In this document: in pieces, positions 1-8,177 of the stretch | Layout: every line of letters starts with the position of its first letter | How positions within the stretch are numbered: the first letter of the stretch is position 1 | DNA from: Mycolicibacterium arenosum | GTDB taxonomy: Bacteria > Actinomycetota > Actinomycetes > Mycobacteriales > Mycobacteriaceae | Reading direction: 5' to 3' | Length of the DNA: 64,000 bases | Assembly (NCBI RefSeq): GCF_024320865.1 | Contig: NZ_JANDBD010000003.1 | Location: forward strand, 248,001-312,000 | Made by a program: the position numbers and the translations under genes | Notes under the pieces: model-generated | Told to the model about the DNA's origin: nothing | The model's database searches: none | Seen by the model: the letters and a program-made list of their open reading frames with translations, nothing else

Positions 1-215
1 GCGGCTTTCGCCTCCCGCCGGAAGCGCTGCTGGAATCGCTCGTCGCTCGCCAGATGGACGGGCAGTACCTTGACCGCGACGACGCGGTCGGTCACCGTGT
101 CGTACGCGCGCCAGACTTCACCCATTCCACCGCGACCCAGCAATTCGATGAATCGGTAACGCCCAAACGGCGTGCCATCCACGTCGGCCTCCCCGGAAGC
201 TGCTGCTGAGCGCAC
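1..215 (-). CDS. Serine/threonine protein kinase, N-terminal part (runs off the left edge)
   Basis: Only the first ~71 residues are in the window. Reading leftward from a GTG at 215, the product begins a typical Hanks-type kinase domain: the glycine-rich loop LGRGGMGEVW is followed by AVKVLP, which holds the ATP-contacting lysine. An in-frame GTG at 182 (VDGTPFGRYR) lies close to the domain start and is a good alternative start. The opening resembles mycobacterial PknE/PknD-like receptor kinases, but transmembrane and sensor parts lie outside the window, so no symbol is given. No clear Shine-Dalgarno is visible, which fits a leaderless transcript, common in mycobacteria. Confidence 0.85.
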   Translation of the reverse strand, partial: MRSAAASGEADVDGTPFGRYRFIELLGRGGMGEVWRAYDTVTDRVVAVKVLPVHLASDERFQQRFRREAKA

Positions 216-313
216 AACATAACCCGAGTAGCACGGTCCGCGAGCGGAAAGACCGGTGATGAGGACCGCTCCGTACGAGCAGTCGACGCTAGCGAAAGAC
301 GACGACGTTCCGC

Positions 314-1003
314 TCAGCGGTAGTACGTCTCGTCCCCTGTGGGATAGCCGCCACCGAGAGTCGTGATGTGCACGTGGTCGTAGTGGCCGTAGCCGCCCGC
401 GCGCGATCCTCCGGGCGTGTAGTAGACGCCGCGCCAGATCGCGTCCTGGATTGCGAACCGCTTGGCGTTCTTCAGCACGTAGGAGACGATCTCGTTCCCG
501 AGGGCGATACCGGCCTCGGAGTTCGCGTTCGGAATCATGACGTCGAGCGCCAAGCCGTTGGGATGCCACCGCAGCGCGTCCGCACGTACGCCGCCGATGC
601 TGGTGATCTCGGGGAAGATCGCGCTGATGCTGCGCGACACCTGAATCGTCTTGACTTGCAGGCCTTGCTCCGGGGCGTCTCCGGCGCCCAGAACCACCCT
701 CATCGCCGGTGCGACGGCGGTGCGCATCCTGGACGCGGCCGTGACGACTTCGGCCGGAGCGGAATCGCCCGCCTCCGTCCCGGCCAGCGGGCCCGACGGG
801 AACGCCGTCGGGACGGCGACGATCTCCACGCAGCAGGGGGGCGGGTTGTCCGCGGCGGGTGCGACGCTGCGGGCGGCGGTCGCCGACCACGCGTCACCGC
901 CGACCGCGAGGAGGACCGCGATCGGGCCGACCGCCGCGGTCATCAACACGGACGACGTTCGCTGCCTGCTGGCTAACGCATGCCGACCCACGAAGAGCAA
1001 CAT
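314..1003 (-). CDS. Secreted protein with VldE/M15-like C-terminal domain
   Basis: This is a predicted exported protein of about 229 residues. The ATG at 1003 is preferred over a TTG nine bases upstream. The N-terminus has basic residues followed by a hydrophobic stretch (VLMTAAVGPIAVLLAV), consistent with a Sec signal peptide. The C-terminal ~90 residues carry HPNGLALDVMIP and GHYDHVHI, the His/Asp and HxH pattern of the ARB_07466/VldE-type domain, which resembles M15 D-Ala-D-Ala carboxypeptidases. A peptidoglycan-related role in the envelope is therefore plausible, but the enzyme activity is inferred from motif resemblance only. The middle of the protein is low-complexity Ala/Pro-rich. It is transcribed toward the kinase gene with about 100 bases between. 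Confidence 0.75.
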   Translation of the reverse strand: MLLFVGRHALASRQRTSSVLMTAAVGPIAVLLAVGGDAWSATAARSVAPAADNPPPCCVEIVAVPTAFPSGPLAGTEAGDSAPAEVVTAASRMRTAVAPAMRVVLGAGDAPEQGLQVKTIQVSRSISAIFPEITSIGGVRADALRWHPNGLALDVMIPNANSEAGIALGNEIVSYVLKNAKRFAIQDAIWRGVYYTPGGSRAGGYGHYDHVHITTLGGGYPTGDETYYR

Positions 1004-1232
1004 AGTTATCAAAACGTGATCTGTACAGCAACGAGCGATGAGCCGGCACCCGCGGCCCTTCCCGCAGGGCTAACCACGGCATCCGCTGCATCCCGCGGGC
1101 TCAGTCACCCGCGGCAGTGTTACCGATGAATAAAGCCCAGTTCACAGGCCCGTGACGGAATCCCCGCGGCATCGGGCGCGAGCGGACTGAGCAAACGATC
1201 CGGCTATCCAAGTTCAACCGTGGCCGGAACTT

Positions 1233-1252
1233 TGCTGATACCTCAATCAGCA
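1233..1252. promoter_or_regulatory. Inverted repeat in the divergent intergenic region
   Basis: TGCTGAT and ATCAGCA form a perfect 7-bp inverted repeat with a 6-nt spacer, in the region between the secreted VldE-like gene (minus) and the PE-PPE-like gene (plus). It could be an operator or a small hairpin. A TGACGTCA palindrome follows at 1258-1265. The regulator is unknown. Confidence 0.35.
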
Positions 1253-1370
1253 GCACCTGACGTCACATCAGCACCACCGCCCGCAACGAGCGCCCGGTCC
1301 AGTTCACTGCCGTACAGCTTGGTTGTTTCGGCGCTCTACAAGGCCGAACCCGGCGTTGCTGGCAATCTTA

Positions 1371-1386
1371 TGTGATGTAGCTCACG
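1371..1386 (+). promoter_or_regulatory. CRP/Cmr-type cAMP receptor site
   Basis: The sequence TGTGATGTAGCTCACG matches the CRP consensus TGTGA-N6-TCACA at every conserved position but the last. It ends 57 bases before the preferred ATG of the large secreted protein (24 before an alternative ATG at 1411), close enough to act on that promoter. Mycobacterial CRP (Rv3676-type) recognises this consensus. Binding here is inferred. Confidence 0.6.
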
Positions 1387-1443
1387 GTGACATATGCTCC
1401 GAGGGACGTGATGTCACCGTTGCGCGACCGAAGGGGTGTCCGA

Positions 1444-3729
1444 ATGGCGGGCGATCATCAACTCCAACGGGACCGCACGCGGGTCAGCGTCGGCTTCCGG
1501 CCAGGGAAGCTGGCCGTCGCCGCCGTCGCGATCATGACCGCGGCGACGCTGACGGTCGGCCTGGTGCCGCCGCCCACCGACGAGATGCTCAACCGCGACG
1601 TCGCACTCGCCGCAGCGGTGAAGACCGCTCCGCCGCCCGACGAGATCCCCGACTTGACCGGCGGCCTCGGCACCGCCGGATACGACCTCGCCCAGCAGAT
1701 CGCGGCAGCGATTCTCGAGGCGATCATGAACAACATCAACCTGATGGCACTGGCCAAAGCGTCGGGGATGGACCCGGCGAGTTTCCTCCAGGGTCTGTCG
1801 CCCGAACTGCTCCGTGGCGTCTTGGATCGTATTCCGATCGACCTGTCGCCGCTGCTCGCGAATCTCGTCGGACTCGACGCCGCGAACGGCATCCTCGGAC
1901 CCGCGCTGAAAGCGCTCGGGATCACCGACGGCACCGGCATGACGACCGTGACGAAGCTGCTACAACTCCTGGGACTCGACCTCAGCGATCCGCTGAACCT
2001 GTCGAATCTCGACGTGCCGGGGCTGAACATCATCACCACGGGCCCGCCCTTCACACTGCTGAAGCTGCTCGGCCTCGACCTCGGCTGGGTGCCGGCGCTG
2101 CCGAATTCGGTTGCAGCAGAGGTCAATAGCACCGAGTATCTGCCGCTCGGTGTGAACGGATTGCTCAGCACGGTGCTCGACCGGCTTCAGATCCTCTCGG
2201 CCGACAATCCACTGCTGGGACTCGGCGGCCTCGTCGGCTCACTCGACGGTCTCCTCGACAACGTCGTCGACGCCATTCCCGCCCGACTCGATCTGATCGA
2301 CCTGCGTGTGCCGATCGTCGTCGGCTTCGGCCTCGGCGCGTTCGCCGCGGGTGCCGCCTACCCGAAGATCGTCGAGGACCTGCAGTACCAACCCGGCGGT
2401 GCGAAGTCGCCGACCAAGGCGACCGATCCCCTGCTGGGCAGTCTGACGATCCTGCCGATGTTGTTGCTGCGCAATCCCGGTCGCGCCAACGGTGGCCTGT
2501 TCGCCCGGTTCTATCCGATCGCCCGACTCTTCGGCATCGACACCGTGACGCCCGACACTCAGGTCACCAGCAGCGGCGGAGTGCCGATCGGCACCACGGG
2601 ACTCTCGCTCGGCGGTGCCAACCTGATCCCGATCAAGGTCGACGCGACGGTGCAGTACGACCTGCTGTCCGACTTCGCGGCGTGGCCGAACCCGTTCTCG
2701 GTCGCGAACAACCTCATGGCGTTCCTGTTACCGACGTACGTCCTGCGCGGCGTCGACACGTCGAACCTCACCCCGCAGATGGAGGCCCAACTCAAGCAGA
2801 TCCTGAGCAGCCTCGGCGCCGACCCGCTCGCGCTCAACCTGTATCTCACGCTGCCCGCCAACAGCCTGCCGTTGCTCGAGCCGCTGTACCTGCTGACCGA
2901 CCTGACGAACATCATGACGCTGGGGGCTTTCCCGAATCCCCTGGGCACCTTGGCGAACGCCCTCGCGCCCGCGCTGACCAGCCTGGTCAATCTCGGGTAC
3001 ACCGACGTCGTGCGGAACCCGGATGGGACGTACACCCGAACGCTCGATCAAGCCGGCGACCCGACCGCGTTCATGTCGTTCCCGGATGTCGACTGGGGCA
3101 GGGTTCCCGGCGACATCGTCCAGTCGCTGATAAACGGCATCCAGAAGGAGTTCTTCAGCGGCAATCCGACACCGTCGACGCCTAACGCGATCACCGGCGT
3201 GTTCACGCTGCTCTCGAAGATCCTCGGGGGTGGCGGGATCGGCTTCGGCGGATTCGACGACATCATCAAGGCCGTTGTGGGCGGAATGAATCCGCTCGCC
3301 GCAGCCGCGACGAAGGAGGTCGGCGCGCTGCCCGAGGCGAAGCCCGCGCCGATGACGACGACCTTCAACGAACCGACCTACACCAACGTCGCGCCGGCCA
3401 AGCAGGAGAGTGTCCCCGAGCCCGAGGCGGTCGAAGAGACCGAACCCGAGCCGACGAAGGAGACACGGACGTCGTCGGTGCCCAGGCCGGCCGGAATGTC
3501 GGCGACGCCGAGGGCGCCCGGTAGCCCGGTGGGCAGCGTCGTCGGAGGCGTCACCGACGCGGTCGGCGGGATCACCGGCGGCGTCACCAACACCGTGGGC
3601 GGCGTCACCGGCGGCGTCACCAACACCGTGGGCGGCGTCACCGGCGGCGTCACCGACGCGGTCGGTGGCGTCACCGGCGGTCTGACCGGCGGACTGAAGA
3701 AGGTCACCGGAGGGTTGGGACTCGGCTAG
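1444..3729 (+). CDS. Large secreted protein with PE-PPE-like domain and C-terminal Gly-Val-Thr repeats
   Basis: The product has about 761 residues. The ATG at 1444 has a GAAGGGG ribosome site and gives a basic stretch plus hydrophobic segment (LAVAAVAIMTAATLTVGLV) like a Sec signal. An in-frame ATG at 1411 with GAGGG upstream is an alternative. The body is rich in Leu/Pro. A segment near residue 190 (TTGPPFTLLKLLGLDLGWVPALPN) resembles the PE-PPE domain of mycobacterial PE/PPE proteins, a putative serine-esterase-like fold, but no N-terminal PE or PPE module is present. Toward the C-terminus come an acidic Pro/Glu-rich linker and four 11-residue repeats. A cell-surface or secreted role is inferred; the activity is unknown. 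Its stop overlaps that of the convergent amidohydrolase gene. Confidence 0.7.
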   Translation: MAGDHQLQRDRTRVSVGFRPGKLAVAAVAIMTAATLTVGLVPPPTDEMLNRDVALAAAVKTAPPPDEIPDLTGGLGTAGYDLAQQIAAAILEAIMNNINLMALAKASGMDPASFLQGLSPELLRGVLDRIPIDLSPLLANLVGLDAANGILGPALKALGITDGTGMTTVTKLLQLLGLDLSDPLNLSNLDVPGLNIITTGPPFTLLKLLGLDLGWVPALPNSVAAEVNSTEYLPLGVNGLLSTVLDRLQILSADNPLLGLGGLVGSLDGLLDNVVDAIPARLDLIDLRVPIVVGFGLGAFAAGAAYPKIVEDLQYQPGGAKSPTKATDPLLGSLTILPMLLLRNPGRANGGLFARFYPIARLFGIDTVTPDTQVTSSGGVPIGTTGLSLGGANLIPIKVDATVQYDLLSDFAAWPNPFSVANNLMAFLLPTYVLRGVDTSNLTPQMEAQLKQILSSLGADPLALNLYLTLPANSLPLLEPLYLLTDLTNIMTLGAFPNPLGTLANALAPALTSLVNLGYTDVVRNPDGTYTRTLDQAGDPTAFMSFPDVDWGRVPGDIVQSLINGIQKEFFSGNPTPSTPNAITGVFTLLSKILGGGGIGFGGFDDIIKAVVGGMNPLAAAATKEVGALPEAKPAPMTTTFNEPTYTNVAPAKQESVPEPEAVEETEPEPTKETRTSSVPRPAGMSATPRAPGSPVGSVVGGVTDAVGGITGGVTNTVGGVTGGVTNTVGGVTGGVTDAVGGVTGGLTGGLKKVTGGLGLG
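3547..3678 (+). repeat. Four in-frame 33-bp tandem repeats
   Basis: Four consecutive 33-nt units encode the 11-residue motif G-V-T-(N/D)-(T/A)-V-G-G-(V/I)-T-G near the C-terminus of the large secreted protein. The two central copies are nearly identical at the DNA level. Such Gly/Val/Thr repeats are typical of low-complexity surface proteins and could vary in copy number between strains. Confidence 0.85.
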
Positions 3730-4994
3730 AACGCGTTCGGGTCGTTCTGCACCGCCACCGGCACCGGATGCTGGTAGAGCCGAGCGGCGTTCTCCCACGT
3801 CACCTTGCGGATGATCTCCGGCGGCAGGCCGGCGATCTGCTCGTGGATGGTGCGCTGGGTGTGCGGCCACGTCGAGTCGCAGTGCGGATAGTCGGCCTCG
3901 AGCAGGATGTTGTCCTCGCCGATCCGCTTGTACTGCACGAACGACGACTGATCCTCCACGGCGCAGAACCAGAAGTTGCGCGTGAACACCTCGGCGGGTG
4001 TCAACGTCTCCCCCAGCGCCGCCCACGTCCCGTACATCTCGTGATAGCTGAGCATGTGGTCGAGACGGTCGAGAAGCCCGGCCACCCAGCCGATTCCACC
4101 CTCGGACAGGCAGATCTTGAGATCGGGGTAGCGCGTGCACACACCCGAGTACAGCCAGTCGACGGCCGCGGTGATCGCGTACGCGAAGAACAGCACGCCC
4201 TGCACGTCGGGCGGCGCGTCTGCTGACGTCGACGGCGACGTACCCGACGACCCGATGTGCAGGTTCACCACCGTCCCGGTGTCGGCGCACGCCGCCAGCA
4301 TCGGCTCCCAGTACCCGGAGTGGATGGTCGGCAGTCCCAGTAGCGCGGGGCTCTCACTGAACGTGACGGCGTGAAAGCCGCGGTCTGCGTTCTCGTAGAT
4401 CATCTTCGCGCTGATCTCGGGATCCAGCAGCCACGGCAGCTGGCACGGGATGATGCGGTCCGGGTACGCGCCCGCCCACGCGTCGATGTGCCAGTCGTTC
4501 CAGGCCCGCACGCACGCCATCGCGAGGTCGGTGTCCGTGGTGACCTGTTGCAGACGCTGCCCGGCGAACCCCGGCAGGAACGACGGGAAGTTCAGCGACG
4601 CGTACACGCCGTTGAGGTCCATGTCCGCGACACGCGCGTGGATGTCCCATGCGCCGCGGCGCATTTCGTCGAACCGCGTCGGCTCGAAGCCGTACTCGGA
4701 GACCGGCCGCCCCACCACGGCGTTGAAGCCGACGTTGGGCAGCGAGTTGCCGTCGAAGAGCCACGTCTGGCCGCCGTCGTCGGTGTCGACCACCCGCGGG
4801 GCGCGGTCGGCGAACTTCCGGGGAACCCGGCCCTCGAACGTATCGGGCGGCTCGACGATGTGATCGTCGACGGAGATGACGGTGTACAGACGGTCGGCCC
4901 GCTCCGGTTCGGCCAGGAAGGTGACCGACCGGTCGGCCCCCGTTTTGGCGGTCGTGAAACCGAGATTCGCCGACATCTCGTCGATGGAACCCAT
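3726..4994 (-). CDS. Amidohydrolase family 2 metal-dependent hydrolase/decarboxylase
   Basis: The 422-residue protein belongs to the Amidohydro_2 superfamily (TIM-barrel metal enzymes that include ACMSD- and resorcylate-type decarboxylases). Visible motifs are the N-terminal SVDDHIVEPP, LHIGSSG in the middle and LEADYPHCDSTWP near the C-terminus, which supply the expected His/Asp metal ligands. It is the last gene of a minus-strand series with a class II aldolase (13 bases upstream) and an acyl-CoA synthetase, so a C-C or C-N bond cleavage step in catabolism of an organic acid is likely. The substrate cannot be read from the sequence. The stop codon TAG shares CTAG with the stop of the convergent gene. 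Confidence 0.85.
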   Translation of the reverse strand: MGSIDEMSANLGFTTAKTGADRSVTFLAEPERADRLYTVISVDDHIVEPPDTFEGRVPRKFADRAPRVVDTDDGGQTWLFDGNSLPNVGFNAVVGRPVSEYGFEPTRFDEMRRGAWDIHARVADMDLNGVYASLNFPSFLPGFAGQRLQQVTTDTDLAMACVRAWNDWHIDAWAGAYPDRIIPCQLPWLLDPEISAKMIYENADRGFHAVTFSESPALLGLPTIHSGYWEPMLAACADTGTVVNLHIGSSGTSPSTSADAPPDVQGVLFFAYAITAAVDWLYSGVCTRYPDLKICLSEGGIGWVAGLLDRLDHMLSYHEMYGTWAALGETLTPAEVFTRNFWFCAVEDQSSFVQYKRIGEDNILLEADYPHCDSTWPHTQRTIHEQIAGLPPEIIRKVTWENAARLYQHPVPVAVQNDPNAF

Positions 4995-5007
4995 GGCCTG
5001 ATCTCCT

Positions 5008-5781
5008 TCAGTCGAGAACCGCGCGGTCGGCCTTGATGGTCATGCGGGCCGCCCCGGCCCAGTACACGTCGGCGGCGCGTTCGATCAGCGAGGCCTTCAT
5101 GCCGATGAGGTCGCCGCGATTCATCGCCGAAGGCGTTCGGCCCGTGAGCATCACGTCGTAGGCGAGCTTGCAGACCCGCTCGATGGACGCGGCCCGGTAG
5201 ACGGCCTCGGCCAGGGTGCCGCCCGTGATGATCACGCCGTGATTGGCCAGCAGGATCATGTTGGCCGATCCCACTTCCTTCGCGAGTTCGATTGCCCGCC
5301 AGGGGGCGTCGATCTCACCGTCGTAGGTCGGCACCAGATGCATGTCGTCGAGGAACAGCGCTCCCGTCTGGTGCATCAGCTCGGGCAGCACACCGAGCGC
5401 GGCCAGCACGCTGACGTAGTACGGGTGGTTGTGGATGACGACCCTGGCGTCGGGCCGCAGCCGGTGCAGTTCGGTGTGGATGTGGATGGCGGGCGTCACG
5501 TCCCAGCGCCCGCGGACGACTCGCGCGTCCTCGTCGACGACGCAGATGTCGGACGCCGTCAGCTCCTTCCACCACAGTCCCCACGGATTGACCAGCATGT
5601 CGGTCCGCCCGTCGAGCTGCCAGGTGATGTGACCCGCCATGTTCTCGGCGAAGCCGAGGTCGGCGAGGTGCCGGAACGCCACCGCCAGCATCTGCTCCTC
5701 GGTCAGGTCGACGCCGATGGGCGGCGTCTTCGACGGCGCCCACACCGCGAGTCCGCCTGGTCTCACGTCGTCAGTCGTCAT
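5008..5781 (-). CDS. Class II aldolase/adducin family protein
   Basis: The 257-residue protein has the class II aldolase/adducin fold. FAENMAGHIT near residue 45 supplies the Asn/Gly active-site loop, HNHPYY near residue 120 gives two zinc ligands, and LANHGVI near residue 180 gives the third. Members are zinc-dependent lyases or decarboxylases acting on sugar phosphates or hydroxylated aromatic acids. The ATG overlaps the stop of the upstream acyl-CoA synthetase by 4 nt (ATGA), so the two are translationally coupled. With the amidohydrolase it probably catalyses successive steps of one pathway; the substrate is not known. Confidence 0.85.
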   Translation of the reverse strand: MTTDDVRPGGLAVWAPSKTPPIGVDLTEEQMLAVAFRHLADLGFAENMAGHITWQLDGRTDMLVNPWGLWWKELTASDICVVDEDARVVRGRWDVTPAIHIHTELHRLRPDARVVIHNHPYYVSVLAALGVLPELMHQTGALFLDDMHLVPTYDGEIDAPWRAIELAKEVGSANMILLANHGVIITGGTLAEAVYRAASIERVCKLAYDVMLTGRTPSAMNRGDLIGMKASLIERAADVYWAGAARMTIKADRAVLD

Positions 5782-7355
5782 CGTGACTCCAGTCTCGATC
5801 GGATCTCATCCCGCAGCCGCCCTTTCGCGATCTTGCCTCCAGACGATCGCGGTAGCTCGTCGAGCACCTCGAGTCGCTCGGGCAGCAGCTCCTTCGAAAC
5901 ACCCTGCGATAGCAAATGTTCCACCAGCGTCGGCAGGTCGAGCGCGGCGCCGTCGGTGAGCTCGACGTAGGCACACACTCGCTCCCCGAACAGCGGATCC
6001 GGCATTGCGACGGCGGCGGCGACGGCCACCGCGGGATGTGTCGCCACCACGTCCTCCACCTGGACGGCGCTGATATTCTTGCCCGCCCGCAGGATGAAGT
6101 CCGACGTGCGGCCCGCCAGGGTGAGGAACCCCTCGTCGTCTAGATCGCAGATGTCGCCCATCCGCATCCAGCCGTCCGGGGTGTACAGCTTGTCGTGGTC
6201 GGCGCCGCCCAGGTATCCGAGGCTCAGCGCCGGGCCTCGGCACGCGGGCTGGCCGCGGCCGGTCGCCGTGACGTCGCGGTCGCCGTCGAACAGTCGTACG
6301 TGCATCTCGGGCACGATGCGCCCGGCGGTGCGCAGCCTTCGGTGCAGCGGGTCGTCGAGCGTGGTGGCGCTGAGCATGCCGGTCTCGTTTGACCCGTAGA
6401 ACTGCAGGATGGTGGCGCCGGTCAACTCCTCGAAGCGAGCCGACTGCGTGTACGGCAGCGGCTCGCCGCCGGTGAACACGACGCGCAGGCTCGAGAGATC
6501 GTGCTCACGCGACGCACTGTTGGCCAACAGCATCGCCAACTGCGTACTGACGCAGCACAGCACGGTCGCACGGTGCCGCTCGATCGCCGCACAGGTGTCC
6601 GCAGCGTCGAAGCGGTCCATGCGAACGGTGCTGGCGCCCAGGTGAATCGGCGTTGTATGCGAGGTCCAGATGCCGAAGCCGAACGGCGTCGGGATAACGG
6701 GCAGGAAGACGTCGTCGCTCGTCAGCCCACCGTTGGCGACGGCCTTCTGATGGAAGTAGTGCCAGCGATTCTGGGTGTGCACGACGCACTTCGGTAGGCC
6801 GGTCGTGCCCGACGTCGAGTTGATGAGGAAGACGTCGTCGGCGCCGATGGGGGCCAGCCCGGTGTCGGCGGCGGGACGGGTGTCGATCTCCAGTTCGGCA
6901 CCGTCGCCGAACACGACGACGCGCTGCCCCAGCTCTGCGGCCGGTACCTGTCGTTCGGGGTCGCACACCAGCAGCGCCGGTTCCGAGGTCCGCAGGATCT
7001 CAGCGGTCTCGCGGACACCGGCACGGGCGCCGAGACCGATGACCGCCGCACCGCACCGTTCGATGGCGACTAGGAGCACGTGAATGGCGGCGGTGTCGTT
7101 GTGCCACATGGCAACCCGCTGCCCCGGCCGAACCCCGAGTGCGACGAGCCGGTGCGCCAGATTGGTGGCGGCGGAGTCGAACTCCGCCCACGTCAGCCGA
7201 CGGCCGGCGGCAGCGAAATCGGTATAGGCGGCACCGTCCGGCGTCGCGGTCGCGTTGCGGCGGACGCAGTCGGACAGCGTGACGTCGGACCACCAGCCCG
7301 CCTCGCGGTACTGCGCGGCTTCCGCGGGGGTCGCGGCGGCTGCTTCGACGCCCAT
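5778..7355 (-). CDS. AMP-forming acyl-CoA synthetase (ANL superfamily)
   Basis: About 525 residues with the full ANL motif set: NSTSGTTGLPKCVVH (P-loop-like A3), YGSNETG (A5), GRTSDFILRAGKNIS (hinge A8) and a C-terminal GGKIAKGRLR holding the catalytic lysine. It should activate a carboxylic acid to an adenylate and then its CoA thioester. The start is ambiguous: TTG 7361, GTG 7358 and ATG 7355 follow each other, and ATG is chosen. It overlaps the aldolase gene by 4 nt and lies 30 bases after the GntR regulator. The pathway substrate is probably an acid released by the upstream esterase, but this is inference. Confidence 0.88.
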   Translation of the reverse strand: MGVEAAAATPAEAAQYREAGWWSDVTLSDCVRRNATATPDGAAYTDFAAAGRRLTWAEFDSAATNLAHRLVALGVRPGQRVAMWHNDTAAIHVLLVAIERCGAAVIGLGARAGVRETAEILRTSEPALLVCDPERQVPAAELGQRVVVFGDGAELEIDTRPAADTGLAPIGADDVFLINSTSGTTGLPKCVVHTQNRWHYFHQKAVANGGLTSDDVFLPVIPTPFGFGIWTSHTTPIHLGASTVRMDRFDAADTCAAIERHRATVLCCVSTQLAMLLANSASREHDLSSLRVVFTGGEPLPYTQSARFEELTGATILQFYGSNETGMLSATTLDDPLHRRLRTAGRIVPEMHVRLFDGDRDVTATGRGQPACRGPALSLGYLGGADHDKLYTPDGWMRMGDICDLDDEGFLTLAGRTSDFILRAGKNISAVQVEDVVATHPAVAVAAAVAMPDPLFGERVCAYVELTDGAALDLPTLVEHLLSQGVSKELLPERLEVLDELPRSSGGKIAKGRLRDEIRSRLESR

Positions 7356-7385
7356 CACCAAATCATATGAAAATGAGGAGCCCGG

Positions 7386-8156
7386 TCAATGGTCGGGCTG
7401 CCAAGCCCGCACCATCGTCGGGTCGACGACCCCCGCCGAGCCCGGATAGTGCTGAGCGTCGACGAGGTGCGCGGCCGACAGATCATGCGCTCGACGCCCG
7501 TCGCCCGCCGCGATCGCATCGATGACCTGCCGGTGGTCCTCGAGCACCGCGAGCCGCTCGGCGAGTGGAACGATGCTGCCGTCGGCGACCCGGCTGGACC
7601 ACGACGTCTCGTGCGCCGACCACAGCATCTCCAGGGCGCCCGCGAGGATGATCATGGTTTGATTGCCGCAATTGGCCACCAGCGCTTCGTGATACCGCCT
7701 GCTCGCGGCCGTCACCAACGCGAGGTCCTCGACCACCGCGACCGCTTCGTCGTGCAGCGCGCGCAGCGTCGGCACCACCGCGCGCTCGCGATCCGTGCGC
7801 TCGGCGCAGAGCGCCGCGCACGCCGGCTCGACCCGCAGCAGCGCCCGCCCGACGTCGGACAGCCCGACCTCCTGCGACCCGAGAACCAGGCCGATGGTGT
7901 ACGCGACGTTGGCAGCGGTGGGCCGACGAACGACGGCCCCGCCGAGCTTTCCGCGACGGACGCGCAGCAGTCCCTCGGCTTCCAGAATCCGCATGGCCTC
8001 GCGCAGCGACGGCTTGCTGACCGGGAACTCCCGCAGCAGCTCGTCCTCCTTGGGCAGGATGCTGCCGTCCGCGAGCTCGCCGGAGAGGATCCGTCGGCGC
8101 AGTTGGTCGGCGACCTGCTCGGCGAGCCGACGGAACTGAATGGTTGGCTCAGCCAC
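7386..8156 (-). CDS. GntR-family transcriptional regulator, FadR/FCD subfamily
   Basis: The 256-residue protein has an N-terminal winged helix (residues ~8-75: LADGSILPKEDELLREFPVS, then SKPSLREAMRILEAEGLL) and a helical C-terminal FCD-type ligand domain with the YHEAL...CGN pattern. Members of this group usually sense an organic acid or acyl-CoA and repress a neighbouring catabolic operon. Here the gene sits inside the operon, between the esterase and the acyl-CoA synthetase, so it probably controls its own transcription unit. The short palindrome TCATATGA at 7363-7370, just before the synthetase, is a possible but unproven binding site. Confidence 0.85.
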   Translation of the reverse strand: MAEPTIQFRRLAEQVADQLRRRILSGELADGSILPKEDELLREFPVSKPSLREAMRILEAEGLLRVRRGKLGGAVVRRPTAANVAYTIGLVLGSQEVGLSDVGRALLRVEPACAALCAERTDRERAVVPTLRALHDEAVAVVEDLALVTAASRRYHEALVANCGNQTMIILAGALEMLWSAHETSWSSRVADGSIVPLAERLAVLEDHRQVIDAIAAGDGRRAHDLSAAHLVDAQHYPGSAGVVDPTMVRAWQPDH

Positions 8157-8177
8157 GCACCGATCCTTACCGCGGGG

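Noticed and set aside
2728..4290. 520-residue minus-strand frame across the secreted protein and amidohydrolase genes
   Set aside because: It spans two convergent real genes, is very rich in Arg/Gly/Asp as expected for a shadow frame and has no domain.
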